From positions 1 through 48,293 of the forward strand of contig CAYXZO010000015.1 in assembly GCA_964469505.1 (NCBI GenBank): a DNA stretch of 48,293 bases, read 5' to 3'. The notes below the pieces were generated by a model, which was not told the origin of the DNA, searched no databases, and worked only from the letters and a program-made list of their open reading frames with translations. This stretch comes from CAYXZO01 sp964469505. Its GTDB lineage: Bacteria > Fidelibacterota > UBA8477 > JABMPR01. Each line of letters starts with the position of its first letter. Position 1 is the first letter of the stretch. The translations under genes were made by a program, and so were the position numbers. Below, piece by piece: positions 40,734 through 48,293 of the stretch.

Positions 40734-41384
40734 ATGTATTCACGGCTTGAAAAAATCATAGGTCCCCGGGTTAGCTCTGAGGAACTAGCACGGGAAAGAA
40801 AGCGCTATTTCCGCCCCACTCTGTTCTTAGGTATAGCTGCCCTTTTATTACTAATTTCCATTTTCCTGCCCTATTGGAGATTGACGCTGCTGGCACCCCA
40901 ATACCCTAACGGGTTGACCGTAAAAGTTTACGTCAATCGGGTGGAAGGGGATGTCACCGAAATTGACGAACTGAATCACTACATCGGAATGCGACCGCTT
41001 GAAGATGCGGCGCAGTTGGAACGTTCACTTAGCATCATTGCGATTATCGGGCTCTCATTGTTAGTGTTGGGGGCTATCTACATCCACAATCAATTGGCGG
41101 GCGTGCTCAGTTTCCCGGCCTTTCTGTACCCGATAGTCTTTCTGGGCGACTTGTATTACTGGCTACGGGATTTCGGTACCAACCTTGATCCCCGGGCTCC
41201 GCTGAGTTCCTCGGTGGAGCCCTTCGTACCTCCGGTCCTGGGTACCGGCATCATTGGCCAGTTCAAAGCCGTGGCGGTTTGGGATATGGGCCTGTGGTTG
41301 GCAATCCTTGCCAGTATCTTAATAGTCATCGGATTGTACTTCCACAGACAGACTTACAAACCGTTGGTGGACAAAATGCAATGA
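40734..41384 (+). CDS. nosB: NosB-like membrane protein of the nos operon
   Basis: 216 residues with about five membrane helices (about 30-48, 100-118, 122-140 and 185-205 are clearest) and a periplasmic loop with APQYPNGL and LNHYIGMRPLEDAAQLE. A membrane protein with this loop lies directly after nosZ in many clade II clusters and is called NosB by position. Its function is not established; a role in electron delivery or in NosDFY assembly has been suggested. The stop overlaps the nosD start (ATGA). The symbol rests mainly on position and general likeness. Confidence 0.72.
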   Translation: MYSRLEKIIGPRVSSEELARERKRYFRPTLFLGIAALLLLISIFLPYWRLTLLAPQYPNGLTVKVYVNRVEGDVTEIDELNHYIGMRPLEDAAQLERSLSIIAIIGLSLLVLGAIYIHNQLAGVLSFPAFLYPIVFLGDLYYWLRDFGTNLDPRAPLSSSVEPFVPPVLGTGIIGQFKAVAVWDMGLWLAILASILIVIGLYFHRQTYKPLVDKMQ

Positions 41385-42772
41385 GGAGGGCTTTAGCCCC
41401 ACTCCTCTTGCTTAACCTGTTGTTTGCACCCCCGGAGTATGCCACTGTTCGGGTAGTCACTCCGGGGGCTGCTTTTTCTGACCTTGGCACCATTTTATCT
41501 GACAGTCACCCGGGAGATACGGTAATAGTCCAAGGGGGACTTTGGCGAGGTCCACTGGTCGTTAAAAAGCGCCTCACCCTCATTGGACAAAACTGGCCCA
41601 CCGTTGATGGACGGGGGCAAGGGTCGGTAATAAAACTGCGGGCGGCTGGGACAGTTCTCCAGGGGTTCCGCATTCGCAACAGTGGCAGCTATCTGAATGA
41701 AGAAAATTCGGGAATCGAAATATCCGCCCGGCAGGTAAGCGTTATCGGCAATCACCTGGACAACGTGCTGTTTGGGATTTACCTGCAGAAAGCTCATTCT
41801 TCGCTTATAAAAGACAATCTCATCGAGGGCAAATCCTTACCTTTACCGGAGCGGGGCGATCTCATCCGGGTATGGTACAGTGATAGTGTCACAGTAGAGG
41901 GTAACACCACCCGATTCGGGCGGGACATTGTGCTCTGGTTCTCCAGCCATCTTCACGTCCATAATAACCGGGTGCAGGGTGGGCGCTACGGCATTCACTT
42001 TATGTACTGTGACGATGCAGAAGTAGATCACAACATCCTGCGCAACAACTCGGTGGGGGGATTTCTCATGTACAGCCGCCGGTTGTATTTCCATCACAAC
42101 TACGTGGCGAGCAATCGGGGAGGCAGTGGCTTTGGGATCGGCCTTAAGGATGTGGATGACGCCCGCTTGGACAGCAACTTCATCGCCGATAACCAGATCG
42201 GGTTTTATCTGGATAACTCTCCTCGAGAAATCGAGAGCACCTGCGTCTTCGAGGGTAATCTTCTGGCTTACAATGATTTCGGGGTGGCGTTGTTACCTTC
42301 GGTGCGACGCAATCTCTTCCGTGGCAATAGCTTTATGGAAAATGAAGAACAGGTCGCTATCGAGGGTGGAGGACAACTCCACTCTATCCGCTGGGAAGGT
42401 AATTACTGGAGCGATTACACCGGCTATGACGTGGATGGCGACGGTATTGGTGACCTGCCCTATGCGGCTCACCGTCTATACGATAACCTTACCGACCGCT
42501 TTCCCGCTTTACGCTTGTTCGTCTACAGTCCAGTGGTCCAGGCCCTGAATTTCGCCGCTGAAGCCATTCCGTTAGTACGCCCCCGCCCCAAATTGAAAGA
42601 CTCCCAGCCCCGCTTGAGTGTCACTTTTCCCACTGGTATTCCCCTGCCGGCCCGACAGGAAAACCCCCTCTTCCCCTATCTTTCACTGGGAATTTTCGGG
42701 CTGGCGCTCCTAGTAGTTATCACAGGCCGGCGCAGGAAGGTGTCATACTCCAACTGGTTGAGGCAATCATGA
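41381..42772 (+). CDS. nosD: NosD periplasmic copper/sulfur maturation protein
   Basis: About 463 residues. A signal peptide (about 1-22) is followed by a right-handed parallel beta-helix of CASH/NosD type (about 40-390), with repeated turns such as GNHLDNVLFGIYLQKAHSS and DNSPREIESTCVFEGNLL. A C-terminal membrane helix (about 430-452, YLSLGIFGLALLVVITG) with a positive tail anchors it. NosD docks on the NosFY transporter and is needed to build CuZ. The start at 41381 is chosen because it overlaps the nosB stop and opens a signal peptide; the frame is open further upstream to 41279. Confidence 0.93.
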   Translation: MRRALAPLLLLNLLFAPPEYATVRVVTPGAAFSDLGTILSDSHPGDTVIVQGGLWRGPLVVKKRLTLIGQNWPTVDGRGQGSVIKLRAAGTVLQGFRIRNSGSYLNEENSGIEISARQVSVIGNHLDNVLFGIYLQKAHSSLIKDNLIEGKSLPLPERGDLIRVWYSDSVTVEGNTTRFGRDIVLWFSSHLHVHNNRVQGGRYGIHFMYCDDAEVDHNILRNNSVGGFLMYSRRLYFHHNYVASNRGGSGFGIGLKDVDDARLDSNFIADNQIGFYLDNSPREIESTCVFEGNLLAYNDFGVALLPSVRRNLFRGNSFMENEEQVAIEGGGQLHSIRWEGNYWSDYTGYDVDGDGIGDLPYAAHRLYDNLTDRFPALRLFVYSPVVQALNFAAEAIPLVRPRPKLKDSQPRLSVTFPTGIPLPARQENPLFPYLSLGIFGLALLVVITGRRRKVSYSNWLRQS

Positions 42773-43662
42773 ATCAAATAGAAACAAATTCTCCCCTAGT
42801 TCTGGTCGAAAAACTCACCAAGCGTTTTGGTAAATTCGTGGCTTTGAAAGGTATCTCTTTCTCCATCCGGGCGGGAGAGGCCATTGCCCTCTGGGGTCCC
42901 AATGGAGCCGGTAAAACCACCATCTTGCGCTCCATTCTGGGACTGTATGATTTCGAAGGTAAACTGGAGGTGACCGGCCTGGATCCCCGCCGGAAACCAC
43001 TGGAAGTTCGCCGCCGCATCGGATTCGTACCTCAAGAATTCGTGCTCTATGAGGATTACACTATATTCGAGACGCTACAATTCTTTCAGCGCCTACGGGA
43101 ATCGCCGCCGGAACGGATCAAGACTGTGCTGGAACAGATGCAATTGGAGTCTCAGGCGGACACGCCGGTAAAAGCCCTCTCGGGGGGAATCAAACAACGG
43201 TTGGCCCTCAGCATCGCCCTGCTTTCCGATCCACCTCTTTTGTTGTTAGACGAGCCCACCAGCAATCTGGATATGGCTTCCCGCAAATCTTTCCTGGGGC
43301 TGTTGCAATCCCTCAAGGAGAGCGGCAAGACCTTATTCCTGACTTCGCATCGCTTCGAGGAGGTGCTCTCCATTGCCGACCGGATGATAGTTCTTCAACA
43401 GGGCACCATCCGCACCATTGGTCACCCGGAGGGAATTCCTGAACAGCTGGGGTGGCGCATTCGATTACAGCTTTATCCAGCGCTTGAACAACTGGATAAA
43501 GCTCAAGAGCTGCTGGAAGCACACCCCTACCAGGTCATTCGCAATGGAGAAAGTCTTATCCTACAACTTGCTCCCTCACAAAAACAGGAGCCGTTACGCC
43601 TTCTGTGGGAAGCTGGTATAGAAGTGAAAGATTTCTTCCTGGAAAAAGAAAGCGAAGAATGA
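42769..43662 (+). CDS. nosF: NosF ABC transporter ATPase
   Basis: 297 residues. Walker A GPNGAGKTT (about 44-52), Q-loop region FVPQEF, signature LSGGIKQRLAL and Walker B LLLLDEPTSNLD are intact. With NosY and NosD it forms the ATP-driven machine needed to mature the CuZ cluster. The C-terminal roughly 80 residues form an accessory domain. The start overlaps the nosD stop by four bases and the stop overlaps the nosY start. Confidence 0.94.
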   Translation: MNQIETNSPLVLVEKLTKRFGKFVALKGISFSIRAGEAIALWGPNGAGKTTILRSILGLYDFEGKLEVTGLDPRRKPLEVRRRIGFVPQEFVLYEDYTIFETLQFFQRLRESPPERIKTVLEQMQLESQADTPVKALSGGIKQRLALSIALLSDPPLLLLDEPTSNLDMASRKSFLGLLQSLKESGKTLFLTSHRFEEVLSIADRMIVLQQGTIRTIGHPEGIPEQLGWRIRLQLYPALEQLDKAQELLEAHPYQVIRNGESLILQLAPSQKQEPLRLLWEAGIEVKDFFLEKESEE

Positions 43663-44495
43663 TGATGCGTAGTAATCAAGTGCGAATCCTGGCCCTGAAA
43701 GAATTCCAGGACGCTTTTCTCAACAAGTGGTTTTGGCTTTACACGATCATCTTTTTAGTGCTGTCCCTGGGGTTAGCCACGTTTGGTTTGTCAGGCATGG
43801 GAGCGTATGGCTTAGCCGGTTACGGTCGCACCACCGCTTCGTTAATCAATGTAGTAATGTTGATAGTGCCGTTGATGAGCTTGACCCTGGGAGCCGCTAG
43901 TATCGCCAATGAGAAGGAACGGGGCACCTTACTCTATCTCCGCACCCATCCCATACTAGAAAGTGAAATTCTACTCGGCAAATATGCCGGGTTAGCCCTG
44001 GCGCTGGCCACTTCCCTGGGCTTGGGTTTCGGTCTGACTGGTTTTTCACTGGGATTACGGACCGGCTTTGCGCAGATCGGCAACTATTTAATTCTTACGG
44101 GCCTGGCTTTTTGTCTCGCTCTGGTCAACCTGGGGTTGGGTTTGCTTATCTCCAGTTTCTCCAACCGGAGCTCCACGGCTACCGGTAGTGCCCTTTTTCT
44201 ATGGCTGGCGCTGGTCTTTTTAAGCGACCTGGGACTATTGGGCGCCACAGTGGTGCTTAAATTGCGGGGAGCCGAATTGCTGGGATTGGCCATGATCAAT
44301 CCGGTACAAGTATTTAAACTGCTTTCGATCTGGTTCATTCGAGGAGGTTTAGAAGTTCTGGGGCCGGCCGGGCTGTATGCCATGCGGACTTATGGAGATC
44401 TATTCCCCATCATTTTGGGGAGTATCCTGGTGGCGTGGATAATTCTGCCCCTGGCTGGTGCCGTGGTGATTTTCAATAAAAAGGGGGGCTTATGA
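43659..44495 (+). CDS. nosY: NosY ABC transporter permease
   Basis: About 278 residues with six membrane helices and the ABC-2 permease pattern: FQDAFLNKWFWLYTIIFLVLS, GAASIANEKERGTLLYLRTHPI with the conserved Glu-Arg-Gly, and LVNLGLGLLISSFSNRSSTATG. It is the membrane part of NosDFY. The start at 43659 (ATGATGATG, overlapping the nosF stop) is preferred over an open in-frame codon at 43605 inside nosF. Confidence 0.92.
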   Translation: MMMRSNQVRILALKEFQDAFLNKWFWLYTIIFLVLSLGLATFGLSGMGAYGLAGYGRTTASLINVVMLIVPLMSLTLGAASIANEKERGTLLYLRTHPILESEILLGKYAGLALALATSLGLGFGLTGFSLGLRTGFAQIGNYLILTGLAFCLALVNLGLGLLISSFSNRSSTATGSALFLWLALVFLSDLGLLGATVVLKLRGAELLGLAMINPVQVFKLLSIWFIRGGLEVLGPAGLYAMRTYGDLFPIILGSILVAWIILPLAGAVVIFNKKGGL

Positions 44496-44956
44496 AAATC
44501 AGCTTCAAGGAACCTTGGTGGATGCTGACTTTGTTCATGGTGGTGTGGAATTGTAATTCCGGTACCGGTACCGAGAACCCACCTGTAATTCGTTACGGCG
44601 AAGATATGTGTGATAACTGTAAGATGATTATTAATGATCCCCGCTGGGCAGCCGCAGCCTACACTCAAACGGGCAAGGCCGTACGTTTCGACGACATCGG
44701 GGGGTTAGCCGGATATCTGCAAACCCACCCTGATGATTCTTTGAAAAAAATCTGGTTTCATGACTATTACACCCAACGGTGGATCACAGCCGACTCTGCG
44801 GTACTGGTCCTCTCCCCCCGGCTGAAGACTCCCATGGCTTTCGGTGTGGCCGCCTGCCGCGATAGTCAAGCTGCTGCCCGTTTAGCAGACGAGGTCAACG
44901 GAACTATTACCAGCCTAAAAGATTACTTGGGGAACCCGCCTCACACACCGCGCTGA
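44492..44956 (+). CDS. nosL: NosL copper chaperone lipoprotein
   Basis: 154 residues. A lipoprotein-like signal ends VVWNC (Cys21). The copper-binding motif is MCDNCKM at about residues 39-45, with the further conserved GKAVRFDDIGGLAGYL and FHDYYTQRWI, then MAFGVAA. NosL delivers Cu(I) to NosZ maturation. The ATG overlaps the nosY stop (ATGA), and the gene closes the operon. Confidence 0.94.
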   Translation: MKISFKEPWWMLTLFMVVWNCNSGTGTENPPVIRYGEDMCDNCKMIINDPRWAAAAYTQTGKAVRFDDIGGLAGYLQTHPDDSLKKIWFHDYYTQRWITADSAVLVLSPRLKTPMAFGVAACRDSQAAARLADEVNGTITSLKDYLGNPPHTPR

Positions 44957-45053
44957 ACTAATCTTTCAGCCGGCTCGATCGACCGCTCAATCTCCCTGAA
45001 ATTGTACTGCATTTTTTCACATGTATTGGTTCATTTTTTCACCTGATATTTCC

Positions 45054-45086
45054 TTGCAGATTTGCATTTCGATTGAAAATCTGCAA
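45054..45086. repeat. 10-bp perfect inverted repeat downstream of nosL
   Basis: TTGCAGATTT (45054-45063) and AAATCTGCAA (45077-45086) around a 13-base loop. No U-tract follows. It may stabilise the nos mRNA end or bind a protein. Confidence 0.55.
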
Positions 45087-45126
45087 TAACGCGATCACAA
45101 GGTAAGACTCTTAGGGGGGTTGGGGT

Positions 45127-45152
45127 TAACCTGAATAGGTTATTCTGTTTTT
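45127..45152 (+). terminator. Weak candidate terminator of the nos operon
   Basis: TAACCT, GAAT loop, AGGTTA (45127-45142), then TTCTGTTTTT. The stem is short and AT-containing. It lies about 170 bp after the nosL stop. Confidence 0.3.
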
Positions 45153-45447
45153 AGGCGAATGGAAATCTCACATGTGAAAGCTAATAACAGTTTCCCCGCC
45201 CATGGTACAGATGAAACGGGGCTTACGACTCAGCAATACCTAAAAATGGGAAACCCGGACATCAACACGAATTTCAACTGAAGGCCATATCATATGGTAA
45301 GCGTTTTGAACAGCGTTAAAAGCCTTTTGAGGATCAATTATGTGTTTTTCAATACCATTTGACAGCCATTTTCATAAACAATAATTCTTTGATTTTATTT
45401 TTTAATGACAGTTTTTGGTGTGTTTGCTTGATATAGGCGACCGCCAC

Positions 45448-48027
45448 TTATCTATTGAAATATCTCCCGCTGGTGATACCTTGAAAATCATATGTTCCAT
45501 AAGAGAAATCGGTTAGATATGAAAAGGTGGATGCGTCCGACTTGAAAACTATCACCTTGTTCGATACTTGACTAGCATCACTACCACCATAAACTGCAAT
45601 ATCATCATAACCGTCTCCATTATAATCACCGCTCGTGATGCCCCCTATTTTAAACTTCTTAAAAATTAGATTGGTTATATATCTAAATCCGTTGCCGTTC
45701 GATAGGAAAACAAATATTTCGCCTGAAAATGGATTGCTAGTGTATTCATGATATAAAGCTATATCATCATATCCGTCACCATTATAGTCGCCACTAGTAA
45801 TACCTTTAAAATCGTATTGCCCATGGGAAAAATTAGCCATATATGAAAACTTCTTGCCATCTGATTTGAAAACAAAAATATCATTTTGTGTCGTACCAGC
45901 CTTGCCATGGGTTGCACAGAAGGCAATATCTTCAAATCCATCACCATTATAATCGCCGCTTGTGACATCTCCTATGATATATCTTGCAAATGGAAAAGCA
46001 GTCATATGCAAGAATTTATGACAATTTGATTTGAAAACAATCACCTTATTTAGTGGATCATGATTATAATCATTAACAACATAAACAGCGATATCATCAA
46101 TTCCATCGCCGTTATAATCTCCACTGGTGATACCTGCGAAGTTCTTATGTCCATAGGAAATATTTGTCATGTATGAGAACTTTACTCCGTTGAATTTGAA
46201 AATTAAAACACGATTCAATGTACGATCAATGTCTCCATAGGCTCGATAGAAAGCGATATCATCAATACCATCACCGTTATAATCCCCACTAACAAGCCCA
46301 TGAAAATTATAGCCACCATAAGAAATGTCAGTAATATATACAAACGTTGAGCCTTGGGAACTAAAACCAAATATGCGATTAATCCTGTTCGGGTTGTTCT
46401 TCCCTTGGGAACGCAACACAGCGAGATCGGACGTTTGATTAGCTAATGTCAACCAGGATGATGAACAGGCTTCTGGAAATTTAGAACAAAACCGTTGTCT
46501 GGCAGGAATATTTTGAGTTGTCTGTGAGCCATTGCTGATGGATGGAGGCCCCAACGGAGGCCATGTAAAGGATGAATCGATAAATTGCGGCCTACTATTG
46601 TGATAATATGAAATATCAGCTAAATGGGAAATTTCTCTTTGAGATGGTTTCCAATGAGTATGATAATGTAGTTCGCTATACTTATCCAGAGCATTGTGAG
46701 AATTAAGTAGAATCAATTTCGCTTCATTTGCCAGGAAATTGAAATAGTCAGAATTGTGTACTTTCATTGTCTGATATTGAACATAGTTCCTCACAAATGT
46801 ATTATATGGTCCATTGCTGCCCCAGAACGAATCTGCCTCGATTCTGTCCACCCAGTTACCTTCAAATAAATTGGCAAATGCATAATGACCATGAATACTT
46901 AAATCAGCAAGAACATCACCGATTTCATCGTGTTGCTCCCTGGAATAATTATAGCCAAAGACATTCCGGCTGGCGCCCATTTGTACAATCATAGAGTGAC
47001 GTAAGTGTTGGAATATATTGTCTTCTATTAAACAATTTGTTGACCTGTCCGCCACATTTACTCCGTAGCCATGTCCACCGGCACCGTAATTCTGGGCACC
47101 ATGGAAGTAACACTCCCGGATTTCTATCGCGCTGCTTTTGCTTATCTGCACGTGACTACTAACTGCATTAGCACTTTCAATCCCCCTCAGCCAGCAATTA
47201 ACGGCGTATTCCAGAAAAATATTATATCCCCAACCGTCATTAACCGTATCCGGTTCAATCTTTAGATTTTCAATCCCAATTTCTTCTGCCGGAATAAACT
47301 TGCGGACATAAGGAGTAATCGACTCTCGCGCGGCAATTGACCAGACTAAATTAAAATCGTCCTCAAGTTCTATTTCTCTATCTGATACTTTCTTGCTGAC
47401 TTTGACAACCTGCCCAAAATAATCTTTGGGATTCCACCGAAGGTGATGCAATGAACTGTGCCAACTTCCATTCGGCACCCTTATATCCAAATAGTCCCCT
47501 TGGCTAATTTCCAAACTGTTCTCGGCTAATGTTATAGTATTTGTTTTAGCATTATACGAAAGCAGATTAATCGTTGATTTTAGTGATATCCCTCTAATCT
47601 GAATTATAGTACTGCCAGTGGATTTTGATCCTTCATAGAATATTATAGTGCTATCTGCTCCCACTCCTCTGATTATTATGTAATCATTTTGAGCATTTAA
47701 TCGTATCGGGTGGTTTATTATATATTTTCCAGATTGTAATTGAACCATAACACGGCGATTGGGTGAACTTAACTCTGAGGCTTTCGCAATCGCATCCATG
47801 ATATTTCTATAATTTTCGCTGGCGTTATTCGTTGGTTTCGGCACTAGAACCTTTTGAAAGGAGCCCCCAGGTATCACATTATCAGGACTTCGATGGTATC
47901 CTACATTCTGCCAATCAACTTTCCTATCAAGGGGTATTGTGGTGCCGATTTGAGCAAATGCAGTAATGGCTCCCCCAAGAATTAATAATGTTAGCCTAAA
48001 AATTCTCACCATGCAGCAATTTCCCAT
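45448..48027 (-). CDS. Secreted beta-helix protein with FG-GAP/VCBS repeats
   Basis: 859 residues. The signal peptide is best read from the ATG at 48012 (VRIFRLTLLILGGAITAFAQ); the ATG at 48027 adds five residues. The N-terminal half (about 55-480) is a pectate-lyase-like right-handed beta-helix with a PATILVQLQSG-like start and repeated His/Asn turns. The C-terminal half (about 535-859) has repeats of about 55 residues, five with the calcium-type motif SGDYNGDGxDDIA. A sixth stops at TSGRYFNR. No type IX sorting domain is visible. The role is probably surface binding or polysaccharide cleavage. The gene is noticeably AT-rich beside the nos operon, suggesting transfer. Confidence 0.82.
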   Translation of the reverse strand: MGNCCMVRIFRLTLLILGGAITAFAQIGTTIPLDRKVDWQNVGYHRSPDNVIPGGSFQKVLVPKPTNNASENYRNIMDAIAKASELSSPNRRVMVQLQSGKYIINHPIRLNAQNDYIIIRGVGADSTIIFYEGSKSTGSTIIQIRGISLKSTINLLSYNAKTNTITLAENSLEISQGDYLDIRVPNGSWHSSLHHLRWNPKDYFGQVVKVSKKVSDREIELEDDFNLVWSIAARESITPYVRKFIPAEEIGIENLKIEPDTVNDGWGYNIFLEYAVNCWLRGIESANAVSSHVQISKSSAIEIRECYFHGAQNYGAGGHGYGVNVADRSTNCLIEDNIFQHLRHSMIVQMGASRNVFGYNYSREQHDEIGDVLADLSIHGHYAFANLFEGNWVDRIEADSFWGSNGPYNTFVRNYVQYQTMKVHNSDYFNFLANEAKLILLNSHNALDKYSELHYHTHWKPSQREISHLADISYYHNSRPQFIDSSFTWPPLGPPSISNGSQTTQNIPARQRFCSKFPEACSSSWLTLANQTSDLAVLRSQGKNNPNRINRIFGFSSQGSTFVYITDISYGGYNFHGLVSGDYNGDGIDDIAFYRAYGDIDRTLNRVLIFKFNGVKFSYMTNISYGHKNFAGITSGDYNGDGIDDIAVYVVNDYNHDPLNKVIVFKSNCHKFLHMTAFPFARYIIGDVTSGDYNGDGFEDIAFCATHGKAGTTQNDIFVFKSDGKKFSYMANFSHGQYDFKGITSGDYNGDGYDDIALYHEYTSNPFSGEIFVFLSNGNGFRYITNLIFKKFKIGGITSGDYNGDGYDDIAVYGGSDASQVSNKVIVFKSDASTFSYLTDFSYGTYDFQGITSGRYFNR

Positions 48028-48293
48028 CCAGCGACCTGAGCTTAATATGCAATAAATCTATTTAGTTCTTAATAAGAATTAACATCCGCAAAGCTAATCC
48101 TGTACTTTATTTGCTTTTAGAGAAAGCAGGTCCCGAACGTTTCATGCCGCTCCGGGTGCCGCTGGTTGCGCGGCGGAGTACACTAAAGAAGTCTCTCGCT
48201 AAGGACGCAACGGCTGCTAATGAAGTTTAGCTGATATTGATGAAACCTTTGATTTAATAGGACATACTAGGGATTATTTGGCATTTCCGTAAG
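48028..48293. other. Right-edge non-coding region
   Basis: No gene is seen in these 266 bp. A weak minus-strand promoter candidate for the beta-helix gene (TTAAGA, 17 bases, CATATT) falls at about 48040-48075. Around 48180-48220 (CTCGCTAAGGACGCAACGG) is a fragment like the repeats at 28383-28645. Confidence 0.35.

Larger units (their letters stand above)
44957..45447. other. Gene-free region after nosL
   Basis: About 490 bp. It holds an 11-base direct repeat CATTTTTTCAC (45010-45020 and 45032-45042, 22 bp apart), a 10-bp perfect inverted repeat (45054-45086), a weak hairpin with a T-rich tail (45127-45152), and the palindrome TCACATGTGA (45168-45177). No gene is supported. Confidence 0.6.

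Noticed and set aside
45421..45480. Possible frameshift truncating the sixth FG-GAP repeat
   Set aside because: The other two frames after the stop do not continue the SGDYNGDG motif, so natural ending in a partial repeat is simpler.
1..48293. CRISPR arrays, rRNA, tRNA, transposases, prophage or attachment sites
   Set aside because: No regularly spaced repeats, RNA gene signatures, DDE/recombinase motifs or flanking target duplications were found on either strand.

Overview
The window comes from a Gram-negative, diderm bacterium that makes lipid A. It carries lpxA, an lpxC-fabZ fusion, lpxD, bamA, an OmpH/Skp chaperone and an LpxL-type acyltransferase. The fused LpxC-FabZ protein is typical of the Bacteroidetes/Chlorobi (FCB) side of the tree. 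Promoters with ordinary TTGACA/TATATT elements, moderate G+C and a clade II (Sec-exported) nitrous oxide reductase would fit an uncultured FCB lineage such as a Marinimicrobia-, KSB1- or Calditrichota-like group. The phylum is an inference; the sequence alone does not settle it.

Layout. 55-496: an AT-rich RelE/ParE-type toxin-antitoxin pair. 699-3996 (minus): a small membrane protein, an alpha/beta hydrolase and an acyl-CoA synthetase. 4232-7481 (minus): DUF3108 protein, NfeD-type membrane protease and the flotillin FloA. 7521-7928 (plus): a lone GtrA protein. 7943-21494 (minus): a long envelope-biogenesis block read as uppS, bamA, ompH, lpxD, lpxC-fabZ, lpxA, an unknown barrel-like gene, dxr, rseP, lpxL-like, tsaC/sua5-like and an MsbA-type ABC exporter. 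cdsA and lpxB, usual members of such clusters, are absent. 21596-23138: Mrp Fe-S carrier ATPase and a 2[4Fe-4S] ferredoxin. 23300-25543: one MotA and two MotB-like proteins. 25637-28025: a haem-binding CxxCH protein and a PpiD-type folding factor. 28110-28967: gene-free, rich in dispersed repeats. 28968-31145 (plus): a DUF255/thioredoxin-fold lipoprotein. 31172-36990 (minus): a purine-linked set, purA, purB, an OPT transporter and adenosine deaminase.

37224-44956 is a compact nitrous-oxide-reduction locus. A minus-strand lipoprotein joining a cupredoxin-like domain to a rhodanese faces a plus-strand operon of rrf2 regulator, nosZ, nosB-like, nosD, nosF, nosY and nosL. The right end (45448-48027) holds an AT-rich secreted beta-helix protein with FG-GAP repeats.

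Main points for a second look: (1) the MotA-MotB-MotB' operon, in which one MotB-like protein lacks the ion-binding Asp and the next keeps it; (2) the cupredoxin-rhodanese lipoprotein beside nosZ, a candidate sulfur or copper factor for the CuZ cluster; (3) a 24-bp near-palindrome just before the rrf2-nos operon; (4) a 12-base sequence shared by the predicted -10 regions of the uppS-bamA and ppiD promoters, hinting at co-regulation of outer-membrane protein assembly; (5) several genes that appear to have almost no 5' leader.
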